Source of the DNA: Legionella fallonii LLAP-10
GTDB lineage: Bacteria > Pseudomonadota > Gammaproteobacteria > Legionellales > Legionellaceae
DNA length: 64,000 nt
Assembly: GCF_000953135.1 (NCBI RefSeq)
Contig: NZ_LN614827.1
Location: forward strand, 3,422,501 to 3,486,500
Direction of reading: 5' to 3'
Part shown: positions 28,605 to 37,994 of the stretch, piece by piece
Position numbering within the stretch: the first letter of the stretch is position 1
How the letters are laid out: every line of letters starts with the position of its first letter
Translations under genes and position numbers: made by a program
The notes under the pieces: generated by a model
What the model saw: the letters and a program-made list of their open reading frames with translations, nothing else
Database searches by the model: none
Told to the model about the DNA's origin: nothing

Positions 28605-29888
28605 TTAAAACTCAACCTGACGACAACGAGTTTCCCTCAATCCCCACAGCATCAAAAAAGCAATTAACAAACCTATAGGCAAAATAGTTGCTGCATATTG
28701 ATATGCTTCTAATTGATACACTGGTACTCCATTAATTAAATGCATTCCGCCATAGTTAGTTAATAAAGAACTAAATAAATTTTGATAAACTAAGAAACCG
28801 CCTTGAGTTAAAATGGAAATGACACTAACTGCTGTTGCAGTCATCACTGGAGAACTACTTTCAGCAACTAAGGCATAACTAATTACTTGAGCTGAAGTAA
28901 AGAAACCTAATAAGAAAAATAATACTGCCATAGTATTATAAGAAACAGGGAGATAGAGAACAGCCAATAAAGTCAGCATGGAAGCAATAATGCCTGCCTT
29001 CATAGGTAATACTCTTAAACCTACTTTATCAGATATCCAACCGATTAACGGAGAGCCAATAATTGCCCCAAAAAATATCATTCCATTGATTACGGAAGCT
29101 TGCTCAGAACTAACACTTAATCGTTGTTCAAGATATAGGGTCCCCATCATAGCGCCAAATACAGCGATAGCCATATTCATTAAACTGGTGTAAAGGGCGG
29201 CCCGTAAATACTGGGTATTCAAATAAGCCTTCTTAGCAGCCGTTAGAATGTCTATAGGCTTGCCTTCTTTCTTCACAGCCACCTGGGGTCTTTCTTTTAT
29301 CCAGAAAAACATCAGCACCAACATAGCAAATCCAAGTACGCCAATATCTAAAACGGCCTGGCGCCAACCAACGTAGGCAACCAATTTAGTTAAGGGATAT
29401 TGAGCAACCATGCCACCAGTCATCGCTACAGTAACAATGGCTCCTGTGACTAAAGCCATACGCTTAGGTGGAAACCAATGGGAAGCTAATCGTACTGGCC
29501 CTAAAAAGCAAAAAGCGCTTCCTATACCAGTAATAAAACGACAAAATAAAGCCATGTAAAAAGAGTGGGAATAAGCCAAAATAAAAGTACTGATGACACA
29601 AAAAAACATGGCAATCAATATAGTATTTTTAATGGAATAGCGATCCAGTACCATGCCGGCAACAAACAAAAAAATTACATTGGATAAATAATAAATACTG
29701 GATAAATAAGCCATTTTATCAGCTTGTATTTGAAAATCCTGCATAATACTGGCTGCGATAGAAGCAAACATATTTCCCTGAATAAATTCATAAAAGAAAA
29801 ACATTGTTGCTGCAAAACATACCAACCAAGGTAACAAGAACGACTTCATATCGTCAGCGCCTCTATATTCATCCACCATATGCTGCAT
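28605..29888 (-). CDS. phtD: Pht-family MFS transporter, PhtD-like
   Basis: A 12-helix MFS protein of about 427 aa with the Pht-family N-terminal [15 protein letters not shown] and [16 protein letters not shown] (motif A). The ATG at 29888 is chosen because GAGGAG, overlapping the upstream stop, is 5 bp before it; the frame is open as far as a GTG at 29894. It lies between phtC-like and deoB. In L. pneumophila the phtC and phtD genes between tdk and deoB support thymidine salvage and growth in macrophages, with PhtC shown to take up pyrimidine nucleosides. The name rests on gene order; which copy is C or D is inferred from position. Confidence 0.8.
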   Translation of the reverse strand: MQHMVDEYRGADDMKSFLLPWLVCFAATMFFFYEFIQGNMFASIAASIMQDFQIQADKMAYLSSIYYLSNVIFLFVAGMVLDRYSIKNTILIAMFFCVISTFILAYSHSFYMALFCRFITGIGSAFCFLGPVRLASHWFPPKRMALVTGAIVTVAMTGGMVAQYPLTKLVAYVGWRQAVLDIGVLGFAMLVLMFFWIKERPQVAVKKEGKPIDILTAAKKAYLNTQYLRAALYTSLMNMAIAVFGAMMGTLYLEQRLSVSSEQASVINGMIFFGAIIGSPLIGWISDKVGLRVLPMKAGIIASMLTLLAVLYLPVSYNTMAVLFFLLGFFTSAQVISYALVAESSSPVMTATAVSVISILTQGGFLVYQNLFSSLLTNYGGMHLINGVPVYQLEAYQYAATILPIGLLIAFLMLWGLRETRCRQVEF

Positions 29889-29897
29889 TACCACTCC

Positions 29898-31172
29898 TCA
29901 CTTTTGTCTTTTGCAGTACGTTTCTCGGGTCATTAACACGGCAACCAAAGCTGCTACAGCAGCAATAGGGAACATCCACATGGCAAATTGAAAATTAGCA
30001 ACAGTGTATTGCGCCCCTGCCATACCTGCATGATGAGTCATTAGCCACCCAAAAAGCACTTGGCCTACTGCCCCACCACCCATAATAATTACTGAGGAAA
30101 CTCCAGTAGCAGCGCCAGTGTTTTGCTCCTCATTACTTTCAGCTACCAAAGGATAAGAAATCACTTGAGTGCTAGTAAAAAAACCTAATGCAAAAAAGAT
30201 GATACTAAGCATCATCTGCGATAAAACTATATGCAAAAATAAGGGAATCACGATAATTAAAGTGGCAACCGCACCAAAGATCATCAGAGGCTTACGACGT
30301 CCGTGAGTGTCCGATAACCATCCAACGATAGGACAGCCGATCACACTGCCCATAAAAATTAAGCTGATTACATTACTTGCAGCAATATCAGGTAAATGAT
30401 GAGCTACTTGTAAGTAGCTGGCTCCCCATAAAGCACATAAAACCATGATGGGTAAATTAAGAAAAGACGTATAAAGACCAGCTAACCAATTTTGCGGATT
30501 AGCTAATGCTTTTATAAAGCTAGACATGATCTGGCCTTGATTCGTACGAACTTGTTCAGGAGAGTGTTCTGGTTTGTCGCGAACAATAAAGCTTATCCAT
30601 ACTAATAAAGCCACACCAACAGCCCCATCAATTAATAGAGCATGACGCCATCCTAACAGTTCATTGAGATACGCAAAAGGGGTATGAGCCATCATGCCGC
30701 CCAGAAAGGCCATAGTCACTAATGAGCCAATAACAAGGGCCTGTCGGCGTGGGGGAAACCAATGAGAAACTAATACCACACAAGACAAGAAGCAAAAAGC
30801 ATTACCTATTCCGGAAAGAAAATGAAAAAAGGAAGCTAAAATAAACGAATCAGTAAGGGCAAAACCCATAGTACCTATAACACAAACCAACATAGCCGTC
30901 AGAATAACGCGCCGTGTGGAAAAACGATCGAGAATAATCCCTGCTGGTAACAGGAATAAGATATCAGCCCATAAATAAGTACTAGACATCCAGCTTAGTT
31001 GTGCCGCATCAAGATGAAACTCATCACGTAAAGGTTGATTAATTACATCAAAAATATTCAGCTGGAAAAATTCATAAAAAAAGAAAAGGCCTGCAGATAG
31101 ACACACAATCCATGCCATCAAATCCCCACGAGGTACCCAAACCCCCGACTCTACTGCAACGGAATGTGACAC
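29898..31172 (-). CDS. phtC: Pht-family MFS nucleoside transporter, PhtC-like
   Basis: A 424-aa, 12-helix MFS protein. It carries the same family signature as its neighbour (FFFYEFFQLNIFDVI, LPAGIILDRFSTRRVIL, SGIGNAFCFLSCVVLVSHWFPP). It is the first transporter after tdk and ends 3 bp before the phtD-like start region. By order it corresponds to PhtC, the nucleoside transporter of the L. pneumophila tdk-phtC-phtD-deoB locus. Transport of thymidine would feed thymidine kinase directly. Confidence 0.8.
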   Translation of the reverse strand: MSHSVAVESGVWVPRGDLMAWIVCLSAGLFFFYEFFQLNIFDVINQPLRDEFHLDAAQLSWMSSTYLWADILFLLPAGIILDRFSTRRVILTAMLVCVIGTMGFALTDSFILASFFHFLSGIGNAFCFLSCVVLVSHWFPPRRQALVIGSLVTMAFLGGMMAHTPFAYLNELLGWRHALLIDGAVGVALLVWISFIVRDKPEHSPEQVRTNQGQIMSSFIKALANPQNWLAGLYTSFLNLPIMVLCALWGASYLQVAHHLPDIAASNVISLIFMGSVIGCPIVGWLSDTHGRRKPLMIFGAVATLIIVIPLFLHIVLSQMMLSIIFFALGFFTSTQVISYPLVAESNEEQNTGAATGVSSVIIMGGGAVGQVLFGWLMTHHAGMAGAQYTVANFQFAMWMFPIAAVAALVAVLMTRETYCKRQK

Positions 31173-31223
31173 GGTTACTCCTTATAGTTAAGGCCTAAAA
31201 GTTGCGGCGGATTATATCAAAAT

Positions 31224-31853
31224 TTAAATAGAATTGGTATCTTTATTGAACAATAGCTGGTTTGTAGCCCAAATACCGGCGTCACGACGCTTATAATGCA
31301 AGCGACAAGTAGCAACATAAGATTCATTACCGCCAATGAATACTTGTTCTCCTTCAACCACAACTTCCCCTTCGGCATTAATTCTCATGTTCATAATGGC
31401 TTTACGCCCGCAATGACAAATTGTTTTTAATTCCACTAATTCATCTGCCCAGGCCAGTAAAAATTGACTGCCTGCAAATAACTCTCCTTTATAGTCCGTG
31501 CGCAAACCATAAGCCAAAACAGGAATAGACAGATTATCAGTAATTTCGGTTAATTGATAAACTTGTTCGCGAGTCAAAAATTGCGCCTCATCCAGGAGGA
31601 TACAAGCATATTGCTGCCCTTGTTGTTGCAATTTAGAGGTGAGTTCGTATAAATCATCTTTTTCTTTAAAAGCAACAGCTTGCTCCGACAAGCCAATACG
31701 AGAATGAATAGTACCGTATTGATATCTGGTATCTATAGAAGGAGTAAACAATAAGGTTTGCATCCCACGTTCTCTGTAGTTATGACTCGATTGCAATAAG
31801 ACCGTGCTTTTTCCTGCATTCATCGCAGCATAGTAAAAATAAAGTTTTGCCAT
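31224..31853 (-). CDS. tdk: Thymidine kinase (type II)
   Basis: A 209-aa TK1-type thymidine kinase that makes dTMP from salvaged thymidine. It has the P-loop [13 protein letters not shown], the Walker B-like [10 protein letters not shown], the substrate-binding [15 protein letters not shown], and structural zinc cysteines CHCGRKA plus a late Cys (VATCRLHY). It heads the cluster tdk-phtC-phtD-deoB, which links uptake, phosphorylation and sugar recovery. Confidence 0.96.
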   Translation of the reverse strand: MAKLYFYYAAMNAGKSTVLLQSSHNYRERGMQTLLFTPSIDTRYQYGTIHSRIGLSEQAVAFKEKDDLYELTSKLQQQGQQYACILLDEAQFLTREQVYQLTEITDNLSIPVLAYGLRTDYKGELFAGSQFLLAWADELVELKTICHCGRKAIMNMRINAEGEVVVEGEQVFIGGNESYVATCRLHYKRRDAGIWATNQLLFNKDTNSI

Positions 31854-32101
31854 AAATACGGTGTCTCAATAAAAAATACGTTTACTTTAACGCATGTTGG
31901 AATGATAAACCATTTATAAATTGATTAACTCCATCATTACCCCTCTGTTCAAACTTGCCGTAATGAAATATACACGTATTAGCGTCGTAACGTCTCAATA
32001 GCCAAGGGAAAGCTCAATGCCTACGTCCCGCTGCTAAATATGTTCCCAGGTAATAGAGAAGTTACATAGCGCTAACTTAAGCTTTTGTCTCGTGGGCTTT
32101 A

Positions 32102-33595
32102 TTAACAATTTAATATCGGACAATGTAGTAAAAGCATCCGCTCCTGCTTGTAATTAATTGTCTTAACCAAAGTAAATTGAGAAAATAACTTTGGAGGAAT
32201 TTGCGATGCAATTTGGGAGTTAATAACAAAATAATTATCTACACCATTGGATAATAATTTACAAAGCCCAACAACGGATTGAGCTGATTTAACTTTGCCT
32301 GCGGAATAAAATTGCGCCGAAAACTCCGTTCTATCTCCCCAATAGACAAGATTGGACCCAGGGGTAGGATGTTGTTTAATCCATGCATTAATCACGGGTT
32401 TCTGAGTTTTTGCTATCCAATCAGGTTTGAGCATAAAGAGCAAGGTACCTATTAAAAACAAAACGCCATTAATTGCAGAAAACCGAATTATCCATTGGCT
32501 ATTAATGAGCAATTGATTTGAACGCTTCCAAATTTCAGCAAAAAGCAAGGCAAAGGCAGGTAAAGAGGGAAAAACATAAGGGTAAATAATATTACTGGAA
32601 AAAGTAAAAAAGACTAATGGCGTAAGAGCACAGAGCACCAAATAGCTTAGCCATCCATCTTCATCACGAAATAATACAGGCAGATTCTTTGCATGCGAGA
32701 TAAGCCATTTACCGACAACCAGATTCCAGGGAAATATTCCAGCTATGGCAAATATCCAGATTATCCCTTTAGGAGCATGATGAGCTGCACCGTATTTATC
32801 GCCAGTCCATCCTGGTACTAAGAAACGATTAAAATGCTCGCCAACAATAAAATAATTTAGAAACCCAGGGGTGCGCAGTTCAGCGAGGATATACCAAGGG
32901 AGTGCTATAGCAAAAAGAAGTAAAGTACCTTTAATCCAAGGCAGATTATTCCACAAATTACGCCATTGTTTACGCAATAAGACCCAAAAGAAAATAGGCG
33001 TACCTACCAAAATTAGGACTAATGGCCCTTTCGCTAATAATCCCAACCCCAAGCCAATAAAAAATCCATAAGACCAAAGCTTACTCTTAGTTACCATAGC
33101 ATGCCAAAAAGCAACCAAGGCCAGTGTGCAACAAAAGGTTAACGAGGGGTCAGTCATTACTGTGCCCGCTTCCAGAAAAAAGAATAGCATTCCGGAAAGA
33201 ACTAAAATGGAAACAAGAGCCACCTCAAGACCACTATGCTTTTTAGCTAAATCCCAAATCAACCCCAAAATCCCTATGGATAATAATAAGCTGGGTAGAC
33301 GGACAGCCCATTCACTAATACCAAATAAATTCATGGATACAGCGGAGAACCAAGTTGATAAAGGTGGCTTAGCCCAAAATGGAATACCATAATCATGCAA
33401 TAAATTAACCCAATTGCCTGTTTCAAGCATTTTACGTGCTATCTCGCCATATCGCGCTTCAGTAGTGTCATTTAGGGGAATAAAATAACTGGCAATCACT
33501 CGGCATAAAAGGAGAAAAATTAATACAAACAATGCATGATTAATGAATTTTTGATAAACCAAGCGGTCGCTTTTTATATCCACCGTGAACCTCAA
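32102..33595 (-). CDS. ArnT-like glycosyltransferase (GT39/PMT family)
   Basis: A 497-aa membrane protein with about 12 helices. The first periplasmic loop PLNDTTEARYGEIARKML matches the ArnT/PMT catalytic loop with its acidic residues, followed by LHDYGIPFWAKPPLSTWFSA (the KPPL motif). ArnT itself moves 4-amino-arabinose to lipid A, changing its charge and its sensitivity to cationic peptides; this protein may modify lipid A or another glycan. It is closer to ArnT in these motifs than the transferase at 10431. It stands apart from tdk (248-bp gap) with no partner genes. Confidence 0.82.
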   Translation of the reverse strand: MRFTVDIKSDRLVYQKFINHALFVLIFLLLCRVIASYFIPLNDTTEARYGEIARKMLETGNWVNLLHDYGIPFWAKPPLSTWFSAVSMNLFGISEWAVRLPSLLLSIGILGLIWDLAKKHSGLEVALVSILVLSGMLFFFLEAGTVMTDPSLTFCCTLALVAFWHAMVTKSKLWSYGFFIGLGLGLLAKGPLVLILVGTPIFFWVLLRKQWRNLWNNLPWIKGTLLLFAIALPWYILAELRTPGFLNYFIVGEHFNRFLVPGWTGDKYGAAHHAPKGIIWIFAIAGIFPWNLVVGKWLISHAKNLPVLFRDEDGWLSYLVLCALTPLVFFTFSSNIIYPYVFPSLPAFALLFAEIWKRSNQLLINSQWIIRFSAINGVLFLIGTLLFMLKPDWIAKTQKPVINAWIKQHPTPGSNLVYWGDRTEFSAQFYSAGKVKSAQSVVGLCKLLSNGVDNYFVINSQIASQIPPKLFSQFTLVKTINYKQERMLLLHCPILNC

Positions 33596-33864
33596 ATTTT
33601 TCTGCTAGATGAGAACATAAAGTATCTCTATGATAAACGATAAAAATCAAATCGCTATTTTACCTTTTCACACTGTGAATACAAATTTATTTCTATTCAA
33701 TTTGTCCATGGAATGATAAATATTTTATGTAACCAATTGATTAAACACAGTTTAAATAAAAATATAAATTGTATAATGAAAATACATGACGAGAGGTTTA
33801 GTTTAGTTTACACTGAATTCTGTAAGTTGGACTTACACTACTTTTAGGACTTAGGAGAAATAAC

Positions 33865-35313
33865 ATGACGTTAGTTTTAAAGGAATTTGATTTTTTAAAG
33901 AAAGACCTAGACGATACCGTAAAAGTCATATGGCATGACAAAATAAAAAACAAAGAGATGCCTAAAGACCCTATCATAGAAGAATTAATAGTTGAAATTC
34001 CCGAAGAAAGAAGAAGAAATGAACTTTTATTTCTAAAGGGAGTGATGAACGAGTTAGAAAAACGAATACGGGAAGACCGACCAGAAGATTTAACGCCTTA
34101 TATAGATATCTATTACGGGGCTCTATATGTTGTCAAAGAGCATATGAGAAAGAATTTAGGCAGACTAGAAAATTTAGGCTTGCTGGAAAAGCGTCTGAAT
34201 AAGGGCATAGGGCTTAGTGAGACGAACACCCCCGATAACTATCAATTGGCTACATTTTATAGTTCCATAAACGCCTTTTTAAAACTTCTTTTTAAGGATA
34301 ATGACTCAAGAAACAACCTCGCACTCAGCAATGTTGCTGGGAATCCTATGTCTAAAATTCCGCTGGAAAAACTGGGTGAAATCATTGACATCAGTTATGT
34401 ATTGGAAGAAGAAACCCGTCACAATATAACTAAAAGTTATCTTGGTGATGGAACCACTGAAGCTAATGCGGCTCACTACCATGCTCCTATAGATATTCCC
34501 GACTCAGCCATTCGTCAATTTGCATCATTCGAAGAGTTGTTAGGTGCACTTGAAGAACTAAATTTAAAAGAAATAGGGGATAAGAAAAAATCAGATATTA
34601 GCGAGATCACTGATGAAGACAGAAAAAGGCAACTGCATATACTTAAGGAGGTAAGTAAACAACTCGCATCTAATGAAACAATTAGCGAAAAGGAAAAAAC
34701 CGGGATCCTTGCTGGATTTATGTTGATGGTTCGTGAAGAAACTGGACAGAAAGAATACAGCAAAGCCCCATTTGATGCTGAAATTATTCCCCCCACTATT
34801 ATCGCGAATAGCCCCGTAGTACATACTGAACTAACCAAGATATTAAACGTTAAAGAAATGTCTCGCGAAGATGCTGAAGCATTAATCACCTCAGCGAGAA
34901 ACTTTATGGCCTTTATGACCATTCAACCTAATGCCGCGGAAAGTACAATTAAAGAAAGTGTCAGAGCCAAACATCTGTTTTCGGGAATAGCAGGATTTGA
35001 TTTAGTTGCTACTCTAAATTTTATGAGCACATTAATTAAAGATGCTCGCAGCCACGCTCTTAACCGTTGCATAAATAAGCATACCAAAGATATTGAAGCG
35101 AGTCTGCCAGTAAAGCCAAACCCAATTTATGCTGCTTGTATATCAACTTTGGGTTGGTTTGCTAAAAAACCGACACCAACAGCGTCCACATCCTTACCGG
35201 AAGATGATTTTGATGCATCTCTTAACAATGATGAACCGACCCATGATGAAGAAAGTAAGGAGCCAGTATCCACTCTGACTGATACAACCCCTCCGACTGA
35301 ATGTAGAATTTAG
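33865..35313 (+). CDS. Unknown 482-aa soluble protein, Dot/Icm effector candidate
   Basis: I do not recognise a domain. The protein is strongly hydrophilic and helical, without signal peptide or membrane helices. It contains regularly spaced charged segments such as EEIPEERRRNELLFLKGV-like (seen as EIPEERRRNELLFLKG) and, in the second half, DRKRQLHILKEVSKQL, which look like repeated helical units of similar design (charged helix, Leu-rich core). The last 45 residues are acidic and then Ser/Thr-rich (PEDDFDASLNNDE, then VSTLTDTTPPTE), the composition reported for many Dot/Icm C-terminal signals. AGGAGAAAT precedes the ATG and a strong terminator follows, so it is a monocistronic unit. Confidence 0.6.
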   Translation: MTLVLKEFDFLKKDLDDTVKVIWHDKIKNKEMPKDPIIEELIVEIPEERRRNELLFLKGVMNELEKRIREDRPEDLTPYIDIYYGALYVVKEHMRKNLGRLENLGLLEKRLNKGIGLSETNTPDNYQLATFYSSINAFLKLLFKDNDSRNNLALSNVAGNPMSKIPLEKLGEIIDISYVLEEETRHNITKSYLGDGTTEANAAHYHAPIDIPDSAIRQFASFEELLGALEELNLKEIGDKKKSDISEITDEDRKRQLHILKEVSKQLASNETISEKEKTGILAGFMLMVREETGQKEYSKAPFDAEIIPPTIIANSPVVHTELTKILNVKEMSREDAEALITSARNFMAFMTIQPNAAESTIKESVRAKHLFSGIAGFDLVATLNFMSTLIKDARSHALNRCINKHTKDIEASLPVKPNPIYAACISTLGWFAKKPTPTASTSLPEDDFDASLNNDEPTHDEESKEPVSTLTDTTPPTECRI

Positions 35314-35329
35314 TTAAATCAAATCAGTT

Positions 35330-35361
35330 ACCGTAGCGTTTATGGAAATAAAAGCTACGGT
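35330..35361 (+). terminator. Rho-independent terminator with GGAA loop
   Basis: ACCGTAGCGTTTAT (35330-35343) pairs with ATAAAAGCTACGGT (35348-35361), one mismatch, closing a GGAA tetraloop, followed by CTTAAG. It ends the effector-candidate transcript 16 bp after its stop. Confidence 0.7.
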
Positions 35362-35473
35362 CTTAAGACACACTAAAATAATATTTTTCATTCTCTCCCT
35401 TTCCAGATAAGCCATTTCCCTTAATATTTGCTACAATGCGCCTATTAAATAAACTCATGTTTCTGAATTCCTA

Positions 35474-36340
35474 ATGAAAATCAAATTAGTTACTGTAAAA
35501 ATTTTATTAATCCTATCGTTTTTCATAACCTTGCCAATGATTGGTTGGGCACAACAAAAAACAATTGCCATTACCATTGATGACCTCCCCTTTGTCGGAG
35601 AATATAGGAATTTTCATTTAAATATGATTGTGACAGCGATGAAAGAGCAGCAAGTTCCTGCAACAGGTTTTATCATCGCCCGCGAAGTACGTCATGATAA
35701 TTGGGAGGCACTACGCAAATTTCGTGAAGCAGGATTTGGCTTAGGCAATCATACATTGTCTCATGCCAATCTTAATAAACTAGACATCAATGAATGTATT
35801 CACGAAATTAAAGAAGCTGACTCTATTTTGCAACCCGTTCTTACTAAGCCAAAATATTTCCGCTATCCTTATCTAGCAATGGGTACAGGGAGTAAGAAAA
35901 ATAAAATTCTTTGTTATTTAGCAAGCAAAAACTACCAAGTGGCACCTATCACTATAGACAGCAAAGATTTTGCTTTTAATCAACGTCTCTTCGCAGTCCC
36001 AGAAATAAATAGACGCGCTTATTTAGATGAGTTAAAACCATTTTATTTAGATTTTATCTGGCAACAGACTGTAAAAGCCGAAGAGCACCGTAATACTGAT
36101 CAGGCACAGATTTTATTGATTCATGCTAATTTACTCAATGCTTACGTTTTGCCAGACATCATTAAATTGTATAAAGAAAAAGGATATACCTTTGTTACTT
36201 TAGAAAAAGCGTTAAAAACCTTTAAGAGTCCTCAGTGCCCATCATTGCAATTAGCAAAACAAGAGATTAAGAAAAAGAGCGCTAATTTAGAAAAGCCTAA
36301 TACGGATACAAACATTGAAAATTTTGTCGATTGGGATTAG
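35474..36340 (+). CDS. Secreted polysaccharide deacetylase (NodB/CE4 family)
   Basis: A 288-aa exported enzyme. The first 25 residues are a signal peptide (KILLILSFFITLPMIGWA, cleavage before Gln-Gln). The mature part is a NodB-homology domain: TIAITIDDLPF (catalytic base and metal Asp), GLGNHTLSHANL (the metal His pair, HxxxH), and KYFRYPYLAMG (motif 3 with Arg). It would remove acetyl groups from a cell-wall or other polysaccharide in the periplasm or outside. The last 35 residues are Lys-rich and probably disordered. It stands alone. Confidence 0.85.
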   Translation: MKIKLVTVKILLILSFFITLPMIGWAQQKTIAITIDDLPFVGEYRNFHLNMIVTAMKEQQVPATGFIIAREVRHDNWEALRKFREAGFGLGNHTLSHANLNKLDINECIHEIKEADSILQPVLTKPKYFRYPYLAMGTGSKKNKILCYLASKNYQVAPITIDSKDFAFNQRLFAVPEINRRAYLDELKPFYLDFIWQQTVKAEEHRNTDQAQILLIHANLLNAYVLPDIIKLYKEKGYTFVTLEKALKTFKSPQCPSLQLAKQEIKKKSANLEKPNTDTNIENFVDWD

Positions 36341-36505
36341 TTAGTCCTAGTAGCAATTCAATACAAAACAGATTAAATTAAAGGCAGTTTCAGATCAGAA
36401 TATCACCTACTTTGGAACCGTTCAGGCTGAGGAAGTAATGATGCACTTGCTTATCTAGAACTGACATTAAAAATATTCAGGATGAATCATTTTTCAGGAG
36501 ATCCA

Positions 36506-36997
36506 ATGTATTGTCATGCTTTGGCTACTTGTTTTAATGGGGAGTTAATCACTTGGCATATCCCCCATAATATGAATCCCAGTCGTTTATTTGCTCAGAA
36601 CAATACTAATCAATGGAAAAGGGACATTTCTGAGCTAAGTGGTACTCTTGAAATAGGTATCTGCAGAACTTATGCTAAAAATAACCATTACCTCTATATT
36701 CTGAAACTAAATCCTGGATATTGCTTCATAGCTTGTGATACCCAATTAGATCTCAAACAAGTCAACTGGCTTGCATACCATCTTCTTGATAAGAAAATAA
36801 CATTAAACGAAGTGGCTGATAATTTAGAGCACTACTCTCAAGATCCAGAAGTGGCGATAGCAATGAAAGAAAATATTGAGGAACTAATAGCGCAAAAACC
36901 TTGTATTGCAGATCTGATTGAGCGAACCAATAATTTGCCAACCATCTCTTTTCAATTTCATTCACAATCTAAAGAACACCAATGCATTTTAATCTAA
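36506..36997 (+). CDS. Longin/R-SNARE-like protein with CaaX box, effector candidate
   Basis: A 163-aa protein. The start at 36506 is preceded by CAGGAGATC; an ATG 24 bp upstream lacks such a site. Residues 1-100 read like a longin domain (start MYCHALATCFNGELITW; then NHYLYILKLNPGYCFIACD, where longins have the Y-L-x-H strand pair and CIxD). Residues 115-155 align without gaps to R-SNARE helices: EVAIAMKENIEELIAQ against EVVDIMRVNVDKVLER of synaptobrevin, and DLIERTNNLPTISFQF against the VAMP7 and Ykt6 C-terminal layers, including the Phe at +21. The zero-layer residue is Gln130 where R-SNAREs have Arg. The protein ends Cys160-Ile-Leu-Ile, a CaaX prenylation box as in Ykt6. It has no transmembrane helix. 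A host-membrane SNARE mimic delivered by Dot/Icm is the best inference; alignments are from memory. Confidence 0.7.
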   Translation: MYCHALATCFNGELITWHIPHNMNPSRLFAQNNTNQWKRDISELSGTLEIGICRTYAKNNHYLYILKLNPGYCFIACDTQLDLKQVNWLAYHLLDKKITLNEVADNLEHYSQDPEVAIAMKENIEELIAQKPCIADLIERTNNLPTISFQFHSQSKEHQCILI

Positions 36998-37336
36998 TTT
37001 GAGCATCATCTTGAAACATCGGGCAACAAATTGTCCGACAAAACATCGTGCCAAAACTCTTATTTAAAAAATCACCTAGATATGACAAATCCAGTGATAC
37101 TTTCCCCAGGAAAATACCACTATGAATAATTGAAATGACGCTCTTTTTGTATACAACAACGTCTGGCAGTCTGGGTTATCCGACCGACAAGAATCGATGA
37201 TGGTTAAGAAAAACTGGAGGCCAATTGAAATCCCCTCGTTTATGATTATTTCAAATAAAATAAGAACAAACTGTTCTATAATTAACAAATCAAGAGATTT
37301 TATTCAAACTCAGGGAACTTTTATAGGGATATTATT
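36998..37336. other. 339-bp non-coding gap before the pilin operon
   Basis: No gene or repeat of the described families was seen. The stretch is AT-rich toward its end and should hold the promoter of the fimT-pilE operon; AGGGA at 37326 is the ribosome-binding site for fimT. Confidence 0.4.
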
Positions 37337-37984
37337 TTGAATATCATGTTAAAAAACAAAGTGAAAATTGGTGTAACAAACACCAATACTCTTGTGTCTC
37401 AATGCATAGTGATTCGCCTATTATCATTCCCTACAAACAACAAAGAACAACCTCCACTTAAAATCAAAGTCAACGCCGGATTTACCCTTATTGAACTGAT
37501 GGTTACTTTAAGCGTATTGTGCTTGCTCTTAGTACTCGCCATCCCTTCTTTCAAAAGCATGATGCTAAACAATAGATTGATCGCTAATACTGACTCATTA
37601 GTCAACGCACTTAGCTATGCACGTAGTACAGCACTTTATCAAGAAATAAGCGTAGTGGTATGTCCTCTAGGCTCCTTAAACTCTACTAGCTGTGGCGGCA
37701 GCTGGAGTTCCGGATGGATAGTGATAACACAGCCTGCATCGGGAACTAGTACACTACTCAAAAGCCAACAATATTCTTCTAATGATCCAACATTGAGCAG
37801 CAATGTGACCAGTGTAACCTTCGACGCACATGGAATTGCCACTACTCAAAGTAATTTTAAACTATGTGACAACCGAGGAGGAACTTTTGCCACTTCAGTC
37901 GAAGTGTTAGCTACAGGATTTGTCCAATTGGGAAACACTCCCGGCCAAGCAGTTTGGGATAATAGTGCTCTAGCATGTCCTTAG
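37337..37984 (+). CDS. fimT: Minor pseudopilin FimT/GspH-like
   Basis: A type IV pilus minor pilin. The prepilin peptidase site is NAG^FTLIELMVTLSVLCLLLVLAIP (cut after Gly; Glu5 present), followed by the GspH-type globular domain with a Cys pair (VVCPLGS, SCGG) and a C-terminal NSALACP. The leader before the cut site is long (about 48 residues from the TTG at 37337, 45 from the ATG at 37346); no closer start is apparent. In other bacteria FimT primes pilus assembly and can bind DNA for uptake. It is the first gene of a six-gene operon; pilV follows after 10 bp. Confidence 0.85.
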   Translation: MNIMLKNKVKIGVTNTNTLVSQCIVIRLLSFPTNNKEQPPLKIKVNAGFTLIELMVTLSVLCLLLVLAIPSFKSMMLNNRLIANTDSLVNALSYARSTALYQEISVVVCPLGSLNSTSCGGSWSSGWIVITQPASGTSTLLKSQQYSSNDPTLSSNVTSVTFDAHGIATTQSNFKLCDNRGGTFATSVEVLATGFVQLGNTPGQAVWDNSALACP

Positions 37985-37994
37985 GAGATGAACT

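Noticed and set aside
35300-35313. CaaX box at the end of the 482-aa protein
   Set aside because: It ends Glu-Cys-Arg-Ile; Cys is at the wrong place and Arg is not aliphatic.
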